DNA from: Spinellus fusiger
Taxonomy: Eukaryota > Mucoromycota > Mucoromycetes > Mucorales > Phycomycetaceae
NCBI GenBank assembly: GCA_025094145.1
Contig: JALLLS010000033.1
Span: forward strand, 62,001 to 126,000
DNA: 64,000 nucleotides
Direction: 5' to 3'
Of this stretch, positions 21,809 through 34,079 are shown one piece after another. The notes below the pieces were generated by a model, which was not told the DNA's origin, made no database searches, and worked only from the letters and a program-made list of their open reading frames with translations. Made by a program: the position numbers and the translations under genes. Position 1 is the stretch's first letter. Every line of letters starts with the position of its first letter.

Positions 21809-21965
21809 GCCAAGGAGAAGAAACAAGGAGAAGGAAGAAACAAAAGAGAAATATGTCATCCCAGGCGGTCCATTTCCAAAATAAACACCGTCCTACATTG
21901 AAAGTCACTGGCCTTGTTTGACAAGGCAAATGGTGAAAGAAGATCTCCACGAGAAGATCTCTGAG

Positions 21966-21973
21966 TATTTATA
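21966..21973 (-). promoter_or_regulatory. TATA-box-like element, EHD gene
   Basis: The minus strand reads TATAAATA, 158 bp upstream of the EHD ATG. Confidence 0.4.
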
Positions 21974-22030
21974 GTTAAAGATGCCTTTTTTTTTTCTTCT
22001 ATTTTTTTCTATTTTTCTATTTTTTCTATT

Positions 22031-23538
22031 TTAGTGTCCCTGGCAATAGAGATGTGTGGCCATTTCTAGGTAGAATTCCTTCACATTGAACTTTTCTTGG
22101 GTGCCAGGAGTGGATCGAGAAGTGCCCCATCGGTATCTAGTGAAGGACAGTGTAAAGATCACTTGGCTGGGTTAACGGAGTGACAAAACGTACCTTTGTC
22201 CATTCAAGTCTAAATGATCTGCATCCAATGTCTTGATGTATTTGCCCCAAGTGGCACTCTGAACACTCACTAGGCCATCGTTTTTGCCTTCTTTCTCATT
22301 GATGATTTGGTGGGGGAGTCCAAGAAAAGACCAAACAGGAATATTGCTAGAAGCACCGTAAGAGTAATAGGCGACATTGGGTTCGTTGGGTGTGCTTGGG
22401 TTGAAGTGTTGGGTGCAGTAGTCTGTAGTGAGATTCGCATAGGCAGGTGTATCCAATAATTGAACTACACGACTCACTACAGGGTCCAGAATATGTCTGG
22501 GCATCTTTGCAATATCTGCCAATGTCCATTTCCATGATGGAAGAGAGAGGTGGAGGGGGGATGGTGTATGGGCAGTCAGACTTGGGCCAGAAATGCCCTT
22601 GTCTGCATTGTCTTGCTCTATTTTACAAGCAGCTGCATGGACTAATGCACCCGCCATCCCCAATCCAATTTTGTCTCTGAACCAGTCCATCACAGGGGAG
22701 CCACGGTGAGGGGTTGAGATGGTCGTCAGTGATTGAATTCTATAAGGTCTGTTATGAATATGAGACAGTAAATGCCGACAATCAAGGCCACCCTACAATA
22801 AAATACAGATTCATTATCTCTTTCTGTACAGAAAACAAGAGACTAGTAAGCAAACAAGCAAATAAGCAAACAAGCAAATAAGCAAATAAGCAAACAAGCA
22901 AACAAGCAAACAAGCAAATAAATAAACCGAGAAAGAAACAGAGACAGAGAAATATTCGTCCCAATATTCCCTTCTTTAGTATCTACAGCAAGCCCTACCA
23001 TCGAATGGGCTACAAGATTGGCCTCTTTTCCCTCCAAAACAGTCCTTAATAAATGATGAAGAGTTTGTGCTCGTTCCCATATACTGCCTGTAGAAGGCAC
23101 TCTAGGAATAATTACTTTGGCGCCCAACTTTGTCAGTGTGCTCTCAATTCCTCCCCAATAATGCACTTGTAACAGAGGCAGAAGATCAGGCCCACGCTTA
23201 TCAAACCCATAAAGACCATGGCAAAGAACAATAGGTGCACGGGGTGGTATATAATGAGGTGTCACGGGCATATCTAGGCCAGACACAGGACGCATTTGGT
23301 GTGATGTTGTGACTGCTGGTTTAGAATAGGTAGGGGATGTGGTGGCAAAGAAAGCATCCATGGAAATTTGTTCTTTCAGTCGTTGGGGGTAAAGAACCTG
23401 GCAGTTGTGATTCTTACTACGTTTTGATTTTGCTATCCATTGTTGGCAAGTCTGTTTCATTTCAGATAAAGAAGATGTACAGCATGCAATGGCCTTTATG
23501 TGACTAGTAATATAGGACAAGGAAAGTAAAGGCACCAT
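22031..23538 (-). CDS. Tgl2-like triacylglycerol lipase (alpha/beta hydrolase)
   Basis: Exons (minus) 23538-22999, 22792-22194 and 22136-22031 give 414 residues. PIVLCHGLYGFDKRGP is the oxyanion-hole strand. HYWGGIESTLTKLGAKVIIPRVPSTGSI follows, and the nucleophile elbow VAHSM-GG is split by the first intron (Ser about residue 179). KNDGLVSVQSATWG supplies the acid, and DADHLDLNG the likely catalytic His. STPHRGSPVMDWF is typical of the lipase class 2/Tgl2 group; yeast Tgl2 is mitochondrial and cleaves short- and medium-chain acylglycerols. The first ATG in the open frame is at 23538. The first intron contains an AAGCAAAC/T repeat. Spacing to the EHD gene is 222 bp with the same orientation. 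Confidence 0.88.
22850..22925. repeat. 8-bp AAGCAAAC/T tandem repeat in intron
   Basis: About nine units lie inside the first intron of the lipase gene. The unit is open in several frames and so produces spurious Leu/Cys-rich ORFs. Confidence 0.9.
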
Positions 23539-24651
23539 AGTGATTAAATTTAATAAGAAAAACAAGGGAAAAGGAAAACAAGTAGAAAGAGAGAAAAGAG
23601 ACGAGAAGTAAAGACCACTGTCACATTCGGAGACATGTTATTGACCCTGTTTTGCCTGAATTTAACCCTTGTAAACCCAGTGGGGTTATAATTATTTCTT
23701 TACACGAATGTTTTAGAACTATTCAAATGAGAAGAAATGCTTTCTACGTTACTATTTTCTATTGAACTGAAAATATCAAACATTAAATAATATCAGTTGA
23801 GAAATGATAATAGATATGCATAGCATCTTATCATCCAAATTGATTTGTTATTGGTACAGAAGGGAAAAAAAAGGTACTGAGTTAGCTAAGGTAAGACTAA
23901 CAAGACTCTATCGATGGGTGGTGAATCGGATCTATTTCTCAGTCTACAGTCACATCTTGGTATGTTCTTCTTAAGAAAAGTACCACATTTGCTTTGATAA
24001 GAATAAGTGAAAATATAGATCATGATATAATATCAATAGATATAGTACTTTTGCTAAACATCTATTGTCTTTCTCATAGTGTGTAACTAAATCCCAGAGT
24101 CATTCACTTATATCAGAACCTAAGGACAGAAATACAAAAGATCAGAAAAGAAATTAGAACTCCACTATTATTTGACTGTTATTTTCGGTAGTTGTGGGAA
24201 CTGTATTAGTATAGGTAACATTGAAGAAAAAAATATAGGTAACGTTGAGGACGTCGATCTGTACAGATATATTTATAGGACTTTTGTCAAAGATCGGCCA
24301 CAAGACTTATGCTATTCTAAAAATAAGAAAAATAATAAAAAGAAAAATACACAAGAAAAGAACATCAAAATATTATTATTTTATATTATCATGAAATCTT
24401 GGATATCAATACTTATTTTTAATTTCTTATACAAAAGTTATTTTAATTTATTTACACATATTGTAGATTCTTTTTGTTTTTGTTTTTGTTTTTGGATATG
24501 TTGCATTTCAACACTATCAGTTAAGATCTCGAGATCTTACATTCTACAGTCACATAAAATCAATCATCTCTTTCTGGCACATCTTTTATTTCGAATAAAA
24601 CAACTTATAATCTAAAGTAACCCTCAATAAGTAACCGTCTTTTTTTTTAAA

Positions 24652-24684
<33 letters not shown>

Positions 24685-24779
24685 CCCGGACTACTTCTAT
24701 ATTGAAAGATAACATACACTATTTCTTTTATTTCATAACACATTTTTCATATAATGTCTAACTCATCCAACACCATGAA
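23539..24779. other. AT-rich intergenic, no gene seen
   Basis: One ORF (24172-24615) is lysine/phenylalanine-rich and AT-driven, with no domain. An AAT microsatellite runs at about 24650-24685. No other structure was recognised. Confidence 0.6.
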
Positions 24780-25860
24780 CATCTTCCACAAGACCTCCAC
24801 TGTGTGTAGTAATTATAAAAGCCTCTAGAATCGTTCATCTGTCCTGCATGAGGTGCTGAACATGAACACTATAATGGCCAAGGCATCTTGTATGTTCAAC
24901 ATGCCTTCTTCCATTATGGAAGACATAGTAAGGCACTAAAATAAAACCAACCAAGTTAAATTCTCACCCAAGAGTGGCAGAAAAATAAATCTAGACGACA
25001 GAGCTTTCCTGTAGTTGAGAAGAACAGTAGTCAGTGACTCGCATCAGACCAAAGAGGCCATTATGGCAAACATAGCCATCAAGGCTTCAAGACTAACCTT
25101 GAAGAATTACCTCGATGAAATGGGTTTCTATTCATTCAGTTCAGTGGTGGGATTTCTTATTACAAAATAAATAAATAGAGTATTGATTCTAGTGGGCTTA
25201 GGAACATATTAATTGAACTCATGAACAATGACAGCAATCGTCTGGTCTAATGAGTTTAGTATAGAGCCAATGAGCCTTGACATGGGTGTCAAAATCATTA
25301 GGCAGCCTGGCACGGCCTCTGAGCCTAAGAATGACTTGGAAACAAGGGAGTTTGGAAGTGGTGGAGTGATGGTATGGGGCTGTTTCAGTGGGGAGGGTGT
25401 TGGGAGATGGATTGTAGTGGAGGGTAAGATACACTTCAACAAGCACATCAATGCCTTTGGAGACGCCTGCTGCCATGAACTCGAGTGTCTCTCTCCTAAA
25501 CCCTGGAGTCAGTTACAGCCTATAGGAGGATAATGCTAGACCCCATACAAGCAAAGAAACTTGTGAAAGGAAGGCAGCAAAGAGTGTGGAAACTCTTCCT
25601 TACTGGCCCTCACAAAGTCCCAATCTCAATCCAATTGAGCATCTATGGGCCCACCTCAAGAAGATTATCAGGAAAAACAGGATGGTATATACCACCAAGG
25701 AGAATTTGGAGGTAGCCCTGATGCTGGGATGGGGCAAAATATCAAAGGTGACAGACACCCTCATTGCCAACATGGGGCGGAGATGCCAGGCCGTCATTGA
25801 TGCCAAGGGTAGCCATAGTGGCTATTGAGTGGCCTTGTAATAAACATTGTTTTATGTATT
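24780..25860 (+). mobile_element. Decayed Tc1/mariner element
   Basis: The plus strand carries pieces of a Tc1-type transposase in successive frames. An eroded HTH/linker ending LDEMGFYSFSSVV is near 25110-25160. The catalytic strand reads IVWSNEF (25236-25256), where the first catalytic Asp is now Asn. GSGGVMVWGCFSG, EDNARPHTS and the third-acid motif NLNPIEHLWAHLKK follow, with the tail RRCQAVIDAKGSHSGY ending at about 25828. Several stops and frame changes separate them. Terminal inverted repeats could not be placed, so the outer limits are approximate. Confidence 0.75.
25228..25828 (+). pseudogene. Tc1-type transposase remnant
   Basis: The frame breaks at about 25500-25590: a frame ending near 25533 covers the first catalytic strand, and another from about 25586 covers the third acidic residue and the C-terminal tail. 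The Asp-to-Asn change alone would abolish DDE catalysis, so the copy is dead. Confidence 0.75.
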
Positions 25861-26520
25861 TTAAACACTGTTATATATATATCCATTGAAGGTTTTATGT
25901 CTTTAGCTAATGAGTTCATGAAGTTATAACACTATTAAGATAAAGTATGAATCCAAAAAAGGAAATCTGTATATGAAATGGTCGATTACATTTGTCGGAT
26001 CACTTTAATACAGTGTATGTTTGGGCAAGGGGTTCGTTCTTTAAGATACGCAGGACCTCGGGGAAATGCTGGCTGCTCTTGTATATGTAGAAGTTGGGTG
26101 AGCTCTTGTGTGGTGTGTCGGGGGAACTCTGTTCTTATGGCTGTGGGAACCATGGTTGTGATAGTCTGGAGGGGACACTCTGGAAGTAGGTCTGTGGAGG
26201 TACGAGAGAACAGATAACGGTAATCTTCCTACCGACGGACCAATGAAAGGGACAAACAAAGAGAACAAACAGGAACAGAGCAAGAAACAACAACTAAACT
26301 TGACCTTAGGGTCTAAACTACCCTACTTTAGGAATCCAAGTATATGATGAACTTCTTTATTAAAAAAATGAAATTTGCTATTATATATAGTTTCCATCTG
26401 AAACATCTTTTCCTTCTAGCTATTTTAGCAATTTCATTTTTTCCCTCCTTCGTCACAGCCATTCATGCGAATAGGAGACGTCTCTTCACCTATTCTACAA
26501 CAGTTTGATATTGAGGCATA
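25861..26520. other. Spacer between two Tc1 elements
   Basis: Contains a patch of higher GC (about 26020-26240) with open but unrecognisable frames on both strands. TACAGTGTATG at 26010 resembles a Tc1-type terminus but has no partner that I could find. Otherwise AT-rich. Confidence 0.45.
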
Positions 26521-27866
26521 CAGTCACGCACCATTGAATTTAATACTTTTGAAAATAAATTTCAGGACGAAATATTTAGGATATGTTCAACATTAGATAA
26601 AACACTCCACATTTGATATAGAAGCTTCAAACTTTCACACAATAAAGCTCAACATATTTAATTATAGAAAATAATATAATAATAATGCAACTAATATTTT
26701 GTATGGCCTCCTTTGGCATCTATTACAGCCTGGCATCTATCTGTCATACCCAGAACTCATCGTTGTGCAAGTTCAACACCAACCCTCTCCCACTCCTCTG
26801 CAAGTAGAGCCTTCAGACCTTCTACATTGGTAATAGATACCCTTCTTTCCTTAATTTGTCTTTTCAAGGTCCACCATACATGTTCAATTGGATTCAATTC
26901 AGGACATTGTGTGGGCCAGTACTCAAAGCCCCTAATTTGATGCGTCTCTTTCCACCATCTAGCATAGACCCCAGTATGACAGCCAGCACTCTTTTATTGT
27001 AACAGAAACTCACTGTTATTCTTTATGGTGCAATTCCATGAACCAAGGATGGAACTCACCAGCCAAAATATTGATATATTCGTCTTGGTTTACAGTGCCA
27101 TCAACAAAGACTCATGGGCCAAATCCGCCTGCCCAAAAACAGCTCCGAAGCATGACCCCTCCGCCACCAAACTTTGTTGTTGGAGCACTATGATTAGAAT
27201 CATAACTTTCTCTAACTTTTCTGATTACATGGGCACCTCCATCGTTCCCTTTCACGGTGTACCTGAACTCATCAGACCAGACAACGCCTTTCCACTGGTC
27301 GTTCGTCCAATTGACATGTTCTTTAGCCCAACGAAGCCGTTTCTCTTTGTGTTTTTCAGTTAAGGCTGGATTGTGAGCTGGAGAAAAATATCCGAATCCT
27401 AACTGCTTACAGTAACGGATAATGGTGTTTCTAGATACATCAACCTGAATCTTCGACATTTCCAATTTCAACTGATTATATGAGGCAAATGGGTCCTCTC
27501 TAATGACTTTTTCCAGGTGTCTGAGATCCCTCCCACTGGCTTTCTTAGGTTTTCTATGACTTTTTAAACGCAATGGTGACCCACGTTCTTTGATGTTTCT
27601 GATATTATTTTGAACTGTGGACCTTTTTCATCTCAACTACGTTTGCGATGATAGTCATTTTTAATCCAGCCTTAAACAGGTAATAAATGCTCTGTAGCTT
27701 TTTATCTTCTGCTTTATCATATTCTCCACGAGTGTGTGTTTCTGAAAATGTATCTGATATATTGTGTTGGTTTAATAATATTTGGAAAGAAGAAGAGTTT
27801 TATGCAAAAAAAAAGTTTTTTTTTATTAAAATTTAGGCAAGTATTAAATTCAATTGTGTGTGACTG
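26521..27866 (-). mobile_element. Tc1/mariner element with terminal inverted repeats and TA flanks
   Basis: Both ends start CAGTCAC and continue with CA then ATTGAATTTAATACTT in inverted orientation, with two or three mismatches. Each end is flanked by TA (26519-26520 and 27867-27868), the Tc1/mariner target duplication. The 1.35-kb interior carries a minus-strand transposase pseudogene. Size and TIR sequence fit a once-autonomous Tc1-like transposon. Confidence 0.85.
26704..27580 (-). pseudogene. Tc1-type transposase pseudogene
   Basis: The intact part (27573-27112) has an HTH-linker (DVSRNTIIRYCKQLGFGYF) and the first catalytic motif VVWSDEF. Downstream frames give FEYWPTQCPELNPIEHVWW (third acid region) and GLKALLAEEW, with the tail CQAVIDAKGGHTKY. 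The second catalytic Asp position is lost to a TAA, one TGA follows near the end, and at least one frame change separates the halves. It is inactive. Confidence 0.85.
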
Positions 27867-28361
27867 TACTATAAAAGGAAATAAAATTTAGATACTTGCA
27901 AGCCTTTTGATTTTAAACACAATTCCATAAAAGGGCAAAATATTTTTCGACGTAAAAGGAAGGATATATTACCGCTTAAAGACCAGAAAAAAATCCTAGT
28001 GTGTAGGCAGTATAATATTGGCACGTAAAGATCAATTGAGACAAGTAGAGCTCGTGAGGGAGTTGTCTACGACACTATAACACAGGAGGATATCTGAACA
28101 AGGGGGGTACTTAACGAGAACAATTTTAACGGGCAATACAAGACGCTGGCGAACCTTGTAGATGGACCAAATACCAGCGGCAAGATGAATTCCAGGCAGG
28201 TACTGAGCAATTAAATAGTAGGATTACGTCCCTGACTTAATGGATAACTTCTGTAAGTATATAACTTGCAGACACAACTAAATCAAAGAACCAAAATCCA
28301 ATAATGTTTATTATGTCTTAAACGTCTAGTTTTATAGCTTTTCTACTATAGTACAAGGGAG
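27867..28361. other. AT-rich spacer with a GC-richer patch
   Basis: The patch at about 28010-28250 stands out from its AT-rich surroundings and could be retroelement-internal sequence next to the possible LTR, but no conserved motif was read from it. No gene is called. Confidence 0.4.
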
Positions 28362-28560
28362 TGTTATAGTGTTCGGGTTTGAAGTACTGGTTCTTCCCCT
28401 GACAGTCACGTCTCGAGGGAGTAGACAGTTCTATTAGACTGACTTTACAGAAGTAATAATTATTTAATATCTCGATATATCTTTCCTGTCTATATTGTCT
28501 CTTATAGATAATAATATCCCTATATCTTCTCTATGGAATGAACCCCAAATTATTACAACA
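28362..28560 (+). repeat. Possible LTR
   Basis: The segment starts TGTTATAG and ends TTACAACA, the TG...CA inverted ends usual for LTRs. It is preceded by a purine-rich ACAAGGGAG that could be a polypurine tract. No matching second LTR and no target duplication were found, so this may be chance. Confidence 0.3.
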
Positions 28561-28911
28561 TCACCACAAAAAAAAAGCTGATTTCATATTCTTTGAAAAT
28601 AGTCTTTCCTTTTTATTTGTAGCATTTTGGTGATATTGTTGGTTCTCATCAACTGATAATTTGATTCATAAGACCATATGGCTATTTTTCGGTCTTTATA
28701 CCTATTTACAATATGGGGAATAGACTGCGTACCAATTCAAGGCTTAGCAGAAATAACAACCTAGCTGGTGCCATTGACAGTTGCCTAGTAAGTAGTAGTG
28801 TAATAAAAATGTATAATGTCGTAGTTAGTACCGAAGTTTTTATTTTAACGCTTGACGAAATGTTTATAAACTCCTACTTAGCGTGTATAAAGCACAGTGT
28901 ACATGGTTTGA
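28561..28911. other. AT-rich spacer before LINE copy 1
   Basis: A 70-residue ORF (28713-28925) overlaps the LINE start but has no recognisable feature. Confidence 0.4.
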
Positions 28912-30196
28912 TATGGGCTGCCTAAAAGATATACATCAAATGCTGGCACTTGCCGGAATTCACTCGACCCTCATTGGTTACAAATGGAGTTCCTCCAAAT
29001 GTGAAGTACTCAATGCCCCAGCCAATGTGCCGTTTTATCTCTATGGCAACGAGCTTCCAACCTGTGATACTTTCAAGTACCTTGGTATCCCTTTTTCATG
29101 TCAAGGTATTAACCAAGACGCACTGTTCTCACACTCACAAGTCAAGGCAATTGCAGTAATGCAAAAGCTGAGCGGAATGGGTGTAAACATGTATGGCTTT
29201 GGGATTACAGCAGTCCTAAGAGCGTATACTGTTTTTGTTCGGGCTATTCTTGAGTATGGGTTGGCTATTTGTAATGTCAATAGACTAAGCATCTACCCAC
29301 TACAAATCTGTCAGTCTGCTTGTCTGAGACTTTGTCTTGCTAGATCTGCTACTGCTAGGTTTGGAACGATCCAGGTTGCCCAATTAGCTGCCCTCCCTAA
29401 CATATACTCTCGTTTTCTTTATCTGCAAGCCAAATTTGTTGAGCGCGCAGCTACCCTTCCTGAAGACACCCTCTTTTGGTGCCTTGTCCCGCAGCTTGAA
29501 GCACCCCAGAGTAAAGCCAGATGGATTAAGCTACGTGGCAATGTACTCTGGCAAAATGCTCAAAGAATAGGACAGGCTCACAACCCTCCTAAATATTCAT
29601 TAAAAGTAGCTTATCTTGAACGTCTTCAAAGTGAAATTACTAGTCTAGTACGTGGCAAGAATCCGCTGGTGACGGTAGCCCGTGGACTATGTAGACCTGT
29701 TTGGGATCCAATTCTTCTACTACCGTGCACGCGCAAAGAAAGACATCGTCTACTAAAATGGAGGATTGCTTGGTTACCACCAACACCTTCAGTTCCTTGC
29801 TAATGTGGCCACACATCTGCCAATCGGGACCACTTTCTCACTTGCACATTTGTTGATCATGAACGTTCTATGTTCTTTTTCTTCCTAGTTCCTGCCCCAC
29901 CACAAGATGTTCATCCAATTGACTATTGTCTAAATCTTCTGCCGCGCACGGTTAAGTCTTTTGTTAAATGGCGAGATCTCTGGCCCATTTGGTCAATATT
30001 GCTGCAAGCCATTGATCGAGCCACGTCTACGCAAGACTTTAAGGTAGAGCCATCAGCTGGTAGCTTGCTTATTGAGGCTGCTGATGGGTGTGTTGAGCAG
30101 GAACGCCAACGCCGCCATAGAGTGCAAAGACTCCTGCAGCAACAGACGCTGTATCCCCACTTTTCCTCTGATCTCTCCTCTACCACCCATTCTTAA
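28912..30196 (+). pseudogene. LINE ORF2 C-terminal part with a single in-frame TAA
   Basis: The frame is open from the truncation to 29803, where TGC-TAA-TGT interrupts. After the TAA the same frame stays open to 30196. The stop sits in a Cys/His cluster, TGC-TAA-TGT-GGC followed by HTSANRDHFLTC, which looks like the C-terminal zinc-knuckle of many LINE ORF2 proteins. The same TAA is present in the other two copies. The fragment cannot encode a working reverse transcriptase because the catalytic box is missing. Confidence 0.8.
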
Positions 30197-30604
30197 CCCG
30201 TTTAGCAAAGCCAGAAGCTGCTAGTGTAGTTGTTACATATGTTATCAGGATTGTTTGAGTTGCTCCAAGTATCCCTCGTTGGATTTCAGATTACCATAGG
30301 ATGATGGTTATCTTTTTTGGTGTCCTGGTTTCCTTGCTGACTTTATGGCCTCTTTGATGTCTATTCATAATTCTCATTTACAATCATTTCCCACTTATTT
30401 TTCATTATTTTTTCCTCGTGTGAGGTTTTATCTTTTCTTTTCTTTCTGTTTCCTCTCCCTTTGCATTTATTTTTTCACTTATGTATTTGAAGTGTTTCTA
30501 TGTTTATTCTCATTTATTTTACAAAAGTTCTCATAGGGTGGCTGACATGCCCAATGCGCGAATAGCAAACCACAACCAAAAAAAATAAAAATACTTTAAA
30601 CTGT
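28912..30604 (+). mobile_element. 5'-truncated non-LTR retrotransposon (LINE), copy 1
   Basis: Homology to the copies at 50.3 and 62.6 kb begins just after the reverse-transcriptase catalytic box and runs to an A-rich tail (AAAAAAAATAAAAATA) near 30578-30595. The 5' truncation and A-rich 3' tail are typical LINE features. It keeps the RT thumb region (FKYLGIPFS; LRAYTVFVRAILEYGLA) and a long C-terminal region. Confidence 0.85.
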
Positions 30605-32204
30605 ATTTCCCGAGAATAGTGTATTGTTAAATGAATAGTTTTACTAATATTTTCTATTCATATATAAGCAGATAGACTACACTATCAATTAATATTCATC
30701 TTAATTCAACATGTTTAGCATTGTCTGATGCATTAGCTAACATGATGTTTATTTTTGTAATAAAATTCTTTTCTGTACCTTAGTGAATAGGTCAGTGTTA
30801 TTTAGCTACATTAATATATCCAGAATACTTAATTCTATATCAACTATAACAATTATGATGTAGATAATATAACTTTACTGTATTAGATTACTTTTTGTAG
30901 CAGTGGTTATAGGGTCAATGCATTGTGATAAATGTTTCGTAATAGTTGAAATGTAAGTATATTGCAAGTTATTAAGTATTTATTCAACCTATATATTATT
31001 TCTTTTTAAAGATAATACTAATACTAATACTAATACTAATATTAATAATAACATATAATTGTTGATAGAAAGATATATATATATATATATTATTGTTCTT
31101 TAGATCATGTAATCATAATATCTATATAGTCATTCAACTGGAATTATCTTTTTTGAGTATATATACATATATAAGAGCTTTATGGATCAGGTTGATAATA
31201 TTATAAATAATAGTACATGAAATAGACTTTATCCAAAGAATAGGAGATAGCGTGTCTTGTATTTATATACTTATTATCAGATAAAAATATTTAAAATACA
31301 TAAGTAAACATAAAAAGATAGACATGTATTCATAATGTATTTTAATTATTTATATTTGTACCATCTATATCATACGAGCATATTACTTGTAGACTAAAGA
31401 CCAATACCTTGTGCATTTTATTGTCTAGTCTGTTTTTGTTATAAAAATAAAAAATAAGAGAGAGAGAGAGAGTGTGTGTGTGTGTGTGTATTTAAACTAT
31501 ACTTTTTATATTTTTTGAGAACCATTACCAAGTATCTATTCAACTATGATAATAGTGTACATTATATATTTTATAGTGATCAATAAAAGCTATGTGACAT
31601 GAAACAAAGCACAAAATATCCATGGAAGATGATTGAATAACAGATGCATGATATGATTTCTTTTTTCGAGTTACATCTGGACAGTATATGCTCATAAAAT
31701 ACTAGACTATAATTATTTAAGGGCCAGTGATAGAGTACATAATAAATCAACTCCTTTATTGACTCATTGATGAATAGGATGGCTATTTATTTATTTCATA
31801 TACTGAAGAATACTATTTATTCTATAAAGTCCTGGATTTATTCTTATATAATTTCTCTACAACTTTTATACAATGGATGGGGTCTATTTTTATGTCCTAT
31901 TATGCACGTACACCTGTATTACATCTCTATATAAACAATAGACAGTCTGCTTAGAAGCCTGACTTTTATTACAGCACACTGTATTTCAGTGATCCACATT
32001 GAGAAGAAAAAGAGAAGAGAAAGAGAAGAAAAAGAAAAAGAAAAGAAACAGGCCAAGTATTCTCCAGACAAGCATTTGACAGATACTAAGAGTAAAAAGG
32101 GCAGAAATGAGCGGGATTTACCCTAATAAACACGGGAAAATAAAATGTAGATTTTTGTTTATTTCTTTCACTCTTTTCATTCTCCACCCTATTCCCTCTC
32201 CACC
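30605..32204. other. AT-rich intergenic, no gene seen
   Basis: Very AT-rich, with an ACTAAT repeat near 31016-31045, an AG/TG compound microsatellite near 31458-31490 and a purine run at 32003-32050. It includes the upstream region of the E3-binding protein gene. No ORF of substance. Confidence 0.65.
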
Positions 32205-34079
32205 ATGCACCACATCACTAGAAGAATCTACGGTCCTGTGCAAAAGAGACAGACCTTTGGTAATAACTGGATAGTATTAACAATAATGATATCTCTATTC
32301 ATCCAGAGTGTGTTTTTTCTTTTTCGTTGCAGGTATCCATAGCTCGGTCGCCCGTGCTGCTATTACAAGGTTCAACCTTCCAGCCATGAGTCCAACCATG
32401 ACAGAAGGTGTTATCCAAAAGTGGATGATAAAAGAAGGTAAACAGAGTCAAATAAGGGTAATGGACTATGCCATACAACAGTACACTGTAACTCACCACC
32501 TCTCTGTGCCTGTTTCCTAATAAAGGAGAGAGCTTTTCTGCTGGTGACGTGCTGATTGAACTCACTACAGACAAGGCTCAGATTGATGTAGAAGCACAGG
32601 ACGATGGTGTTCTTGCCAAGATTATTGTTTGTATTATTGTGATTTAATATGGCTTCTGCTCCATGTACTGACCCTCATATATATATATATATGTATATTG
32701 TTGCTGTTGTTATTGTAATCACTATTAGTTACCTGAAGGAGAAAAGGCAGCTGTCAATACACTCATTGGTTTGTTGGCGGAAGAAGGAGATGATATCTCA
32801 AATGTTCAAATCCCTAAATCCGAAGAGAAGAAACAAGGTAGTGTAGTAGAGTAAGAGATGGAGAATTTTGTTCAGCAAAGAAGAGGGTTGGGATTGAGCT
32901 CTACATCAAGAGAGAATGACTATTATTAACATGGGAGAGATTAGAAGCTGCTGCCACTCCATCCACCAAAGAGACTCCCCAAGCACCTTCTGAGCCCATA
33001 CATCATGGAGCCATTGATACTACTCAGTTAAAAAAGCCACTGTCACCAGCTGTGTTGAGTCTTGTTTTGAAGCATCACATTCAAGATGTCACTGCAATCA
33101 AAGCCTCTGGGCCTGGGGGTCGTATTCTCAAGGGGGATGTTCTTGCACACTTGGGAAAGATTCCCTTTAAGCCTGCACCCAAGTTCAACAATTCTGCTGC
33201 TCCTCCAAGAGACCAGATTGTGTTTGCAAAGGTAAATCATCACAGACAATATACCCCTATGGCCTATATTTAATTTCTTTCTTTCTTTGATACAAAAGAC
33301 TACTGAAGCTGCACCAGCCAAAAAGAAGGAAGTGGTGCCAAACCATGTCTCTAAACAAGTGGTGATTGATGATCTATTAGTATTGCGTCGTAAATTAAAT
33401 GGTAAGTTAGATAGAATGGAGGGTGACAAGAGCATAACTTTCTTTACAGAACAACACAACACCCATGTCAGTGTAGATGAGTTGGTTGAGAAGGCTGCTG
33501 CTCGTGCCTTGTACGATGTCACCAACAAAGTAGTCAGCCCTACGGGTCGCTCTGTTATTGCAGTGTCTCCCTCGGTTTCCTCTCCCCGTGATAACTACAA
33601 GGGTGGTGAATTCAGGTAACATAATACGGCACACCACAGTTCTATCGATGGATCTGTAGGGCTCTACTGGCTCACCACTGTTTATTATTACTATTACTGT
33701 TATTATTAGAGTCCTCCATCTCGCACCTCCTGTCTATGATTTCATTTATGATAGAGAAGAAACAGCAAAGCCCTACGTTCTGCATGTTAGCCCTAGCCAG
33801 CGTATTGACATTGAGAAGAGTCAGCAGAAGAAAGACACCCTGCTGGATGTGATTGAATATTTGGGAGAAGTGCGTAAACCCACCCCACGCACTGTTCATT
33901 GGAAGGCAGGTGCCATGCCTCTGGATATCACTCAACAACCAGCAAAATACACTTACAAGGTTGAATTGAAGCTTCAGGCCAATGATAAGACAGGTGCTAT
34001 TTTGAAGGATAAAAAGGTAGCGGCATTTATGGATCGCGTAGAGTACTATATCCACCACCCAACTGAACTTGTACAATGA
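32205..34079 (+). CDS. Pyruvate dehydrogenase complex E3-binding protein (protein X / Pdx1-like)
   Basis: Eight exons (32205-32259, 32333-32437, 32526-32626, 32729-32837, 32945-33231, 33299-33401, 33450-33615, 33710-34079) give 431 residues. A short basic N-terminus fits mitochondrial import. The lipoyl domain spans FNLPAMSPTMTEG to the lipoylated lysine in ELTTDKAQIDVE. A peripheral-subunit-binding domain follows (LSPAVLSLVLKHHIQDVTAIKASGP..GRILKGDVLAHL). The C-terminal half lacks the acyltransferase HxxxDG active site, so this is the non-catalytic X subunit that docks E3 to the E2 core, not E2 itself. The donor of exon 3 is GTTTGT, weak but in phase. All introns are GT-AG. The ZRANB2-like gene follows on the same strand 315 bp later. 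Confidence 0.88.

Noticed and set aside
23539..24780. 147-residue plus-strand ORF at 24172-24615
   Set aside because: Composition follows the AT-rich sequence (Lys/Asn/Ile/Phe), with no conserved motif, no splice support and a microsatellite next to it.
26010..26030. TACAGTGTATG as an end of another Tc1 element
   Set aside because: No inverted partner at a suitable distance and no transposase sequence between it and other candidates.
25978..26283. Overlapping open frames on both strands in a GC-richer patch
   Set aside because: Neither strand shows a recognisable motif, and both frames are equally open, as expected from base composition.
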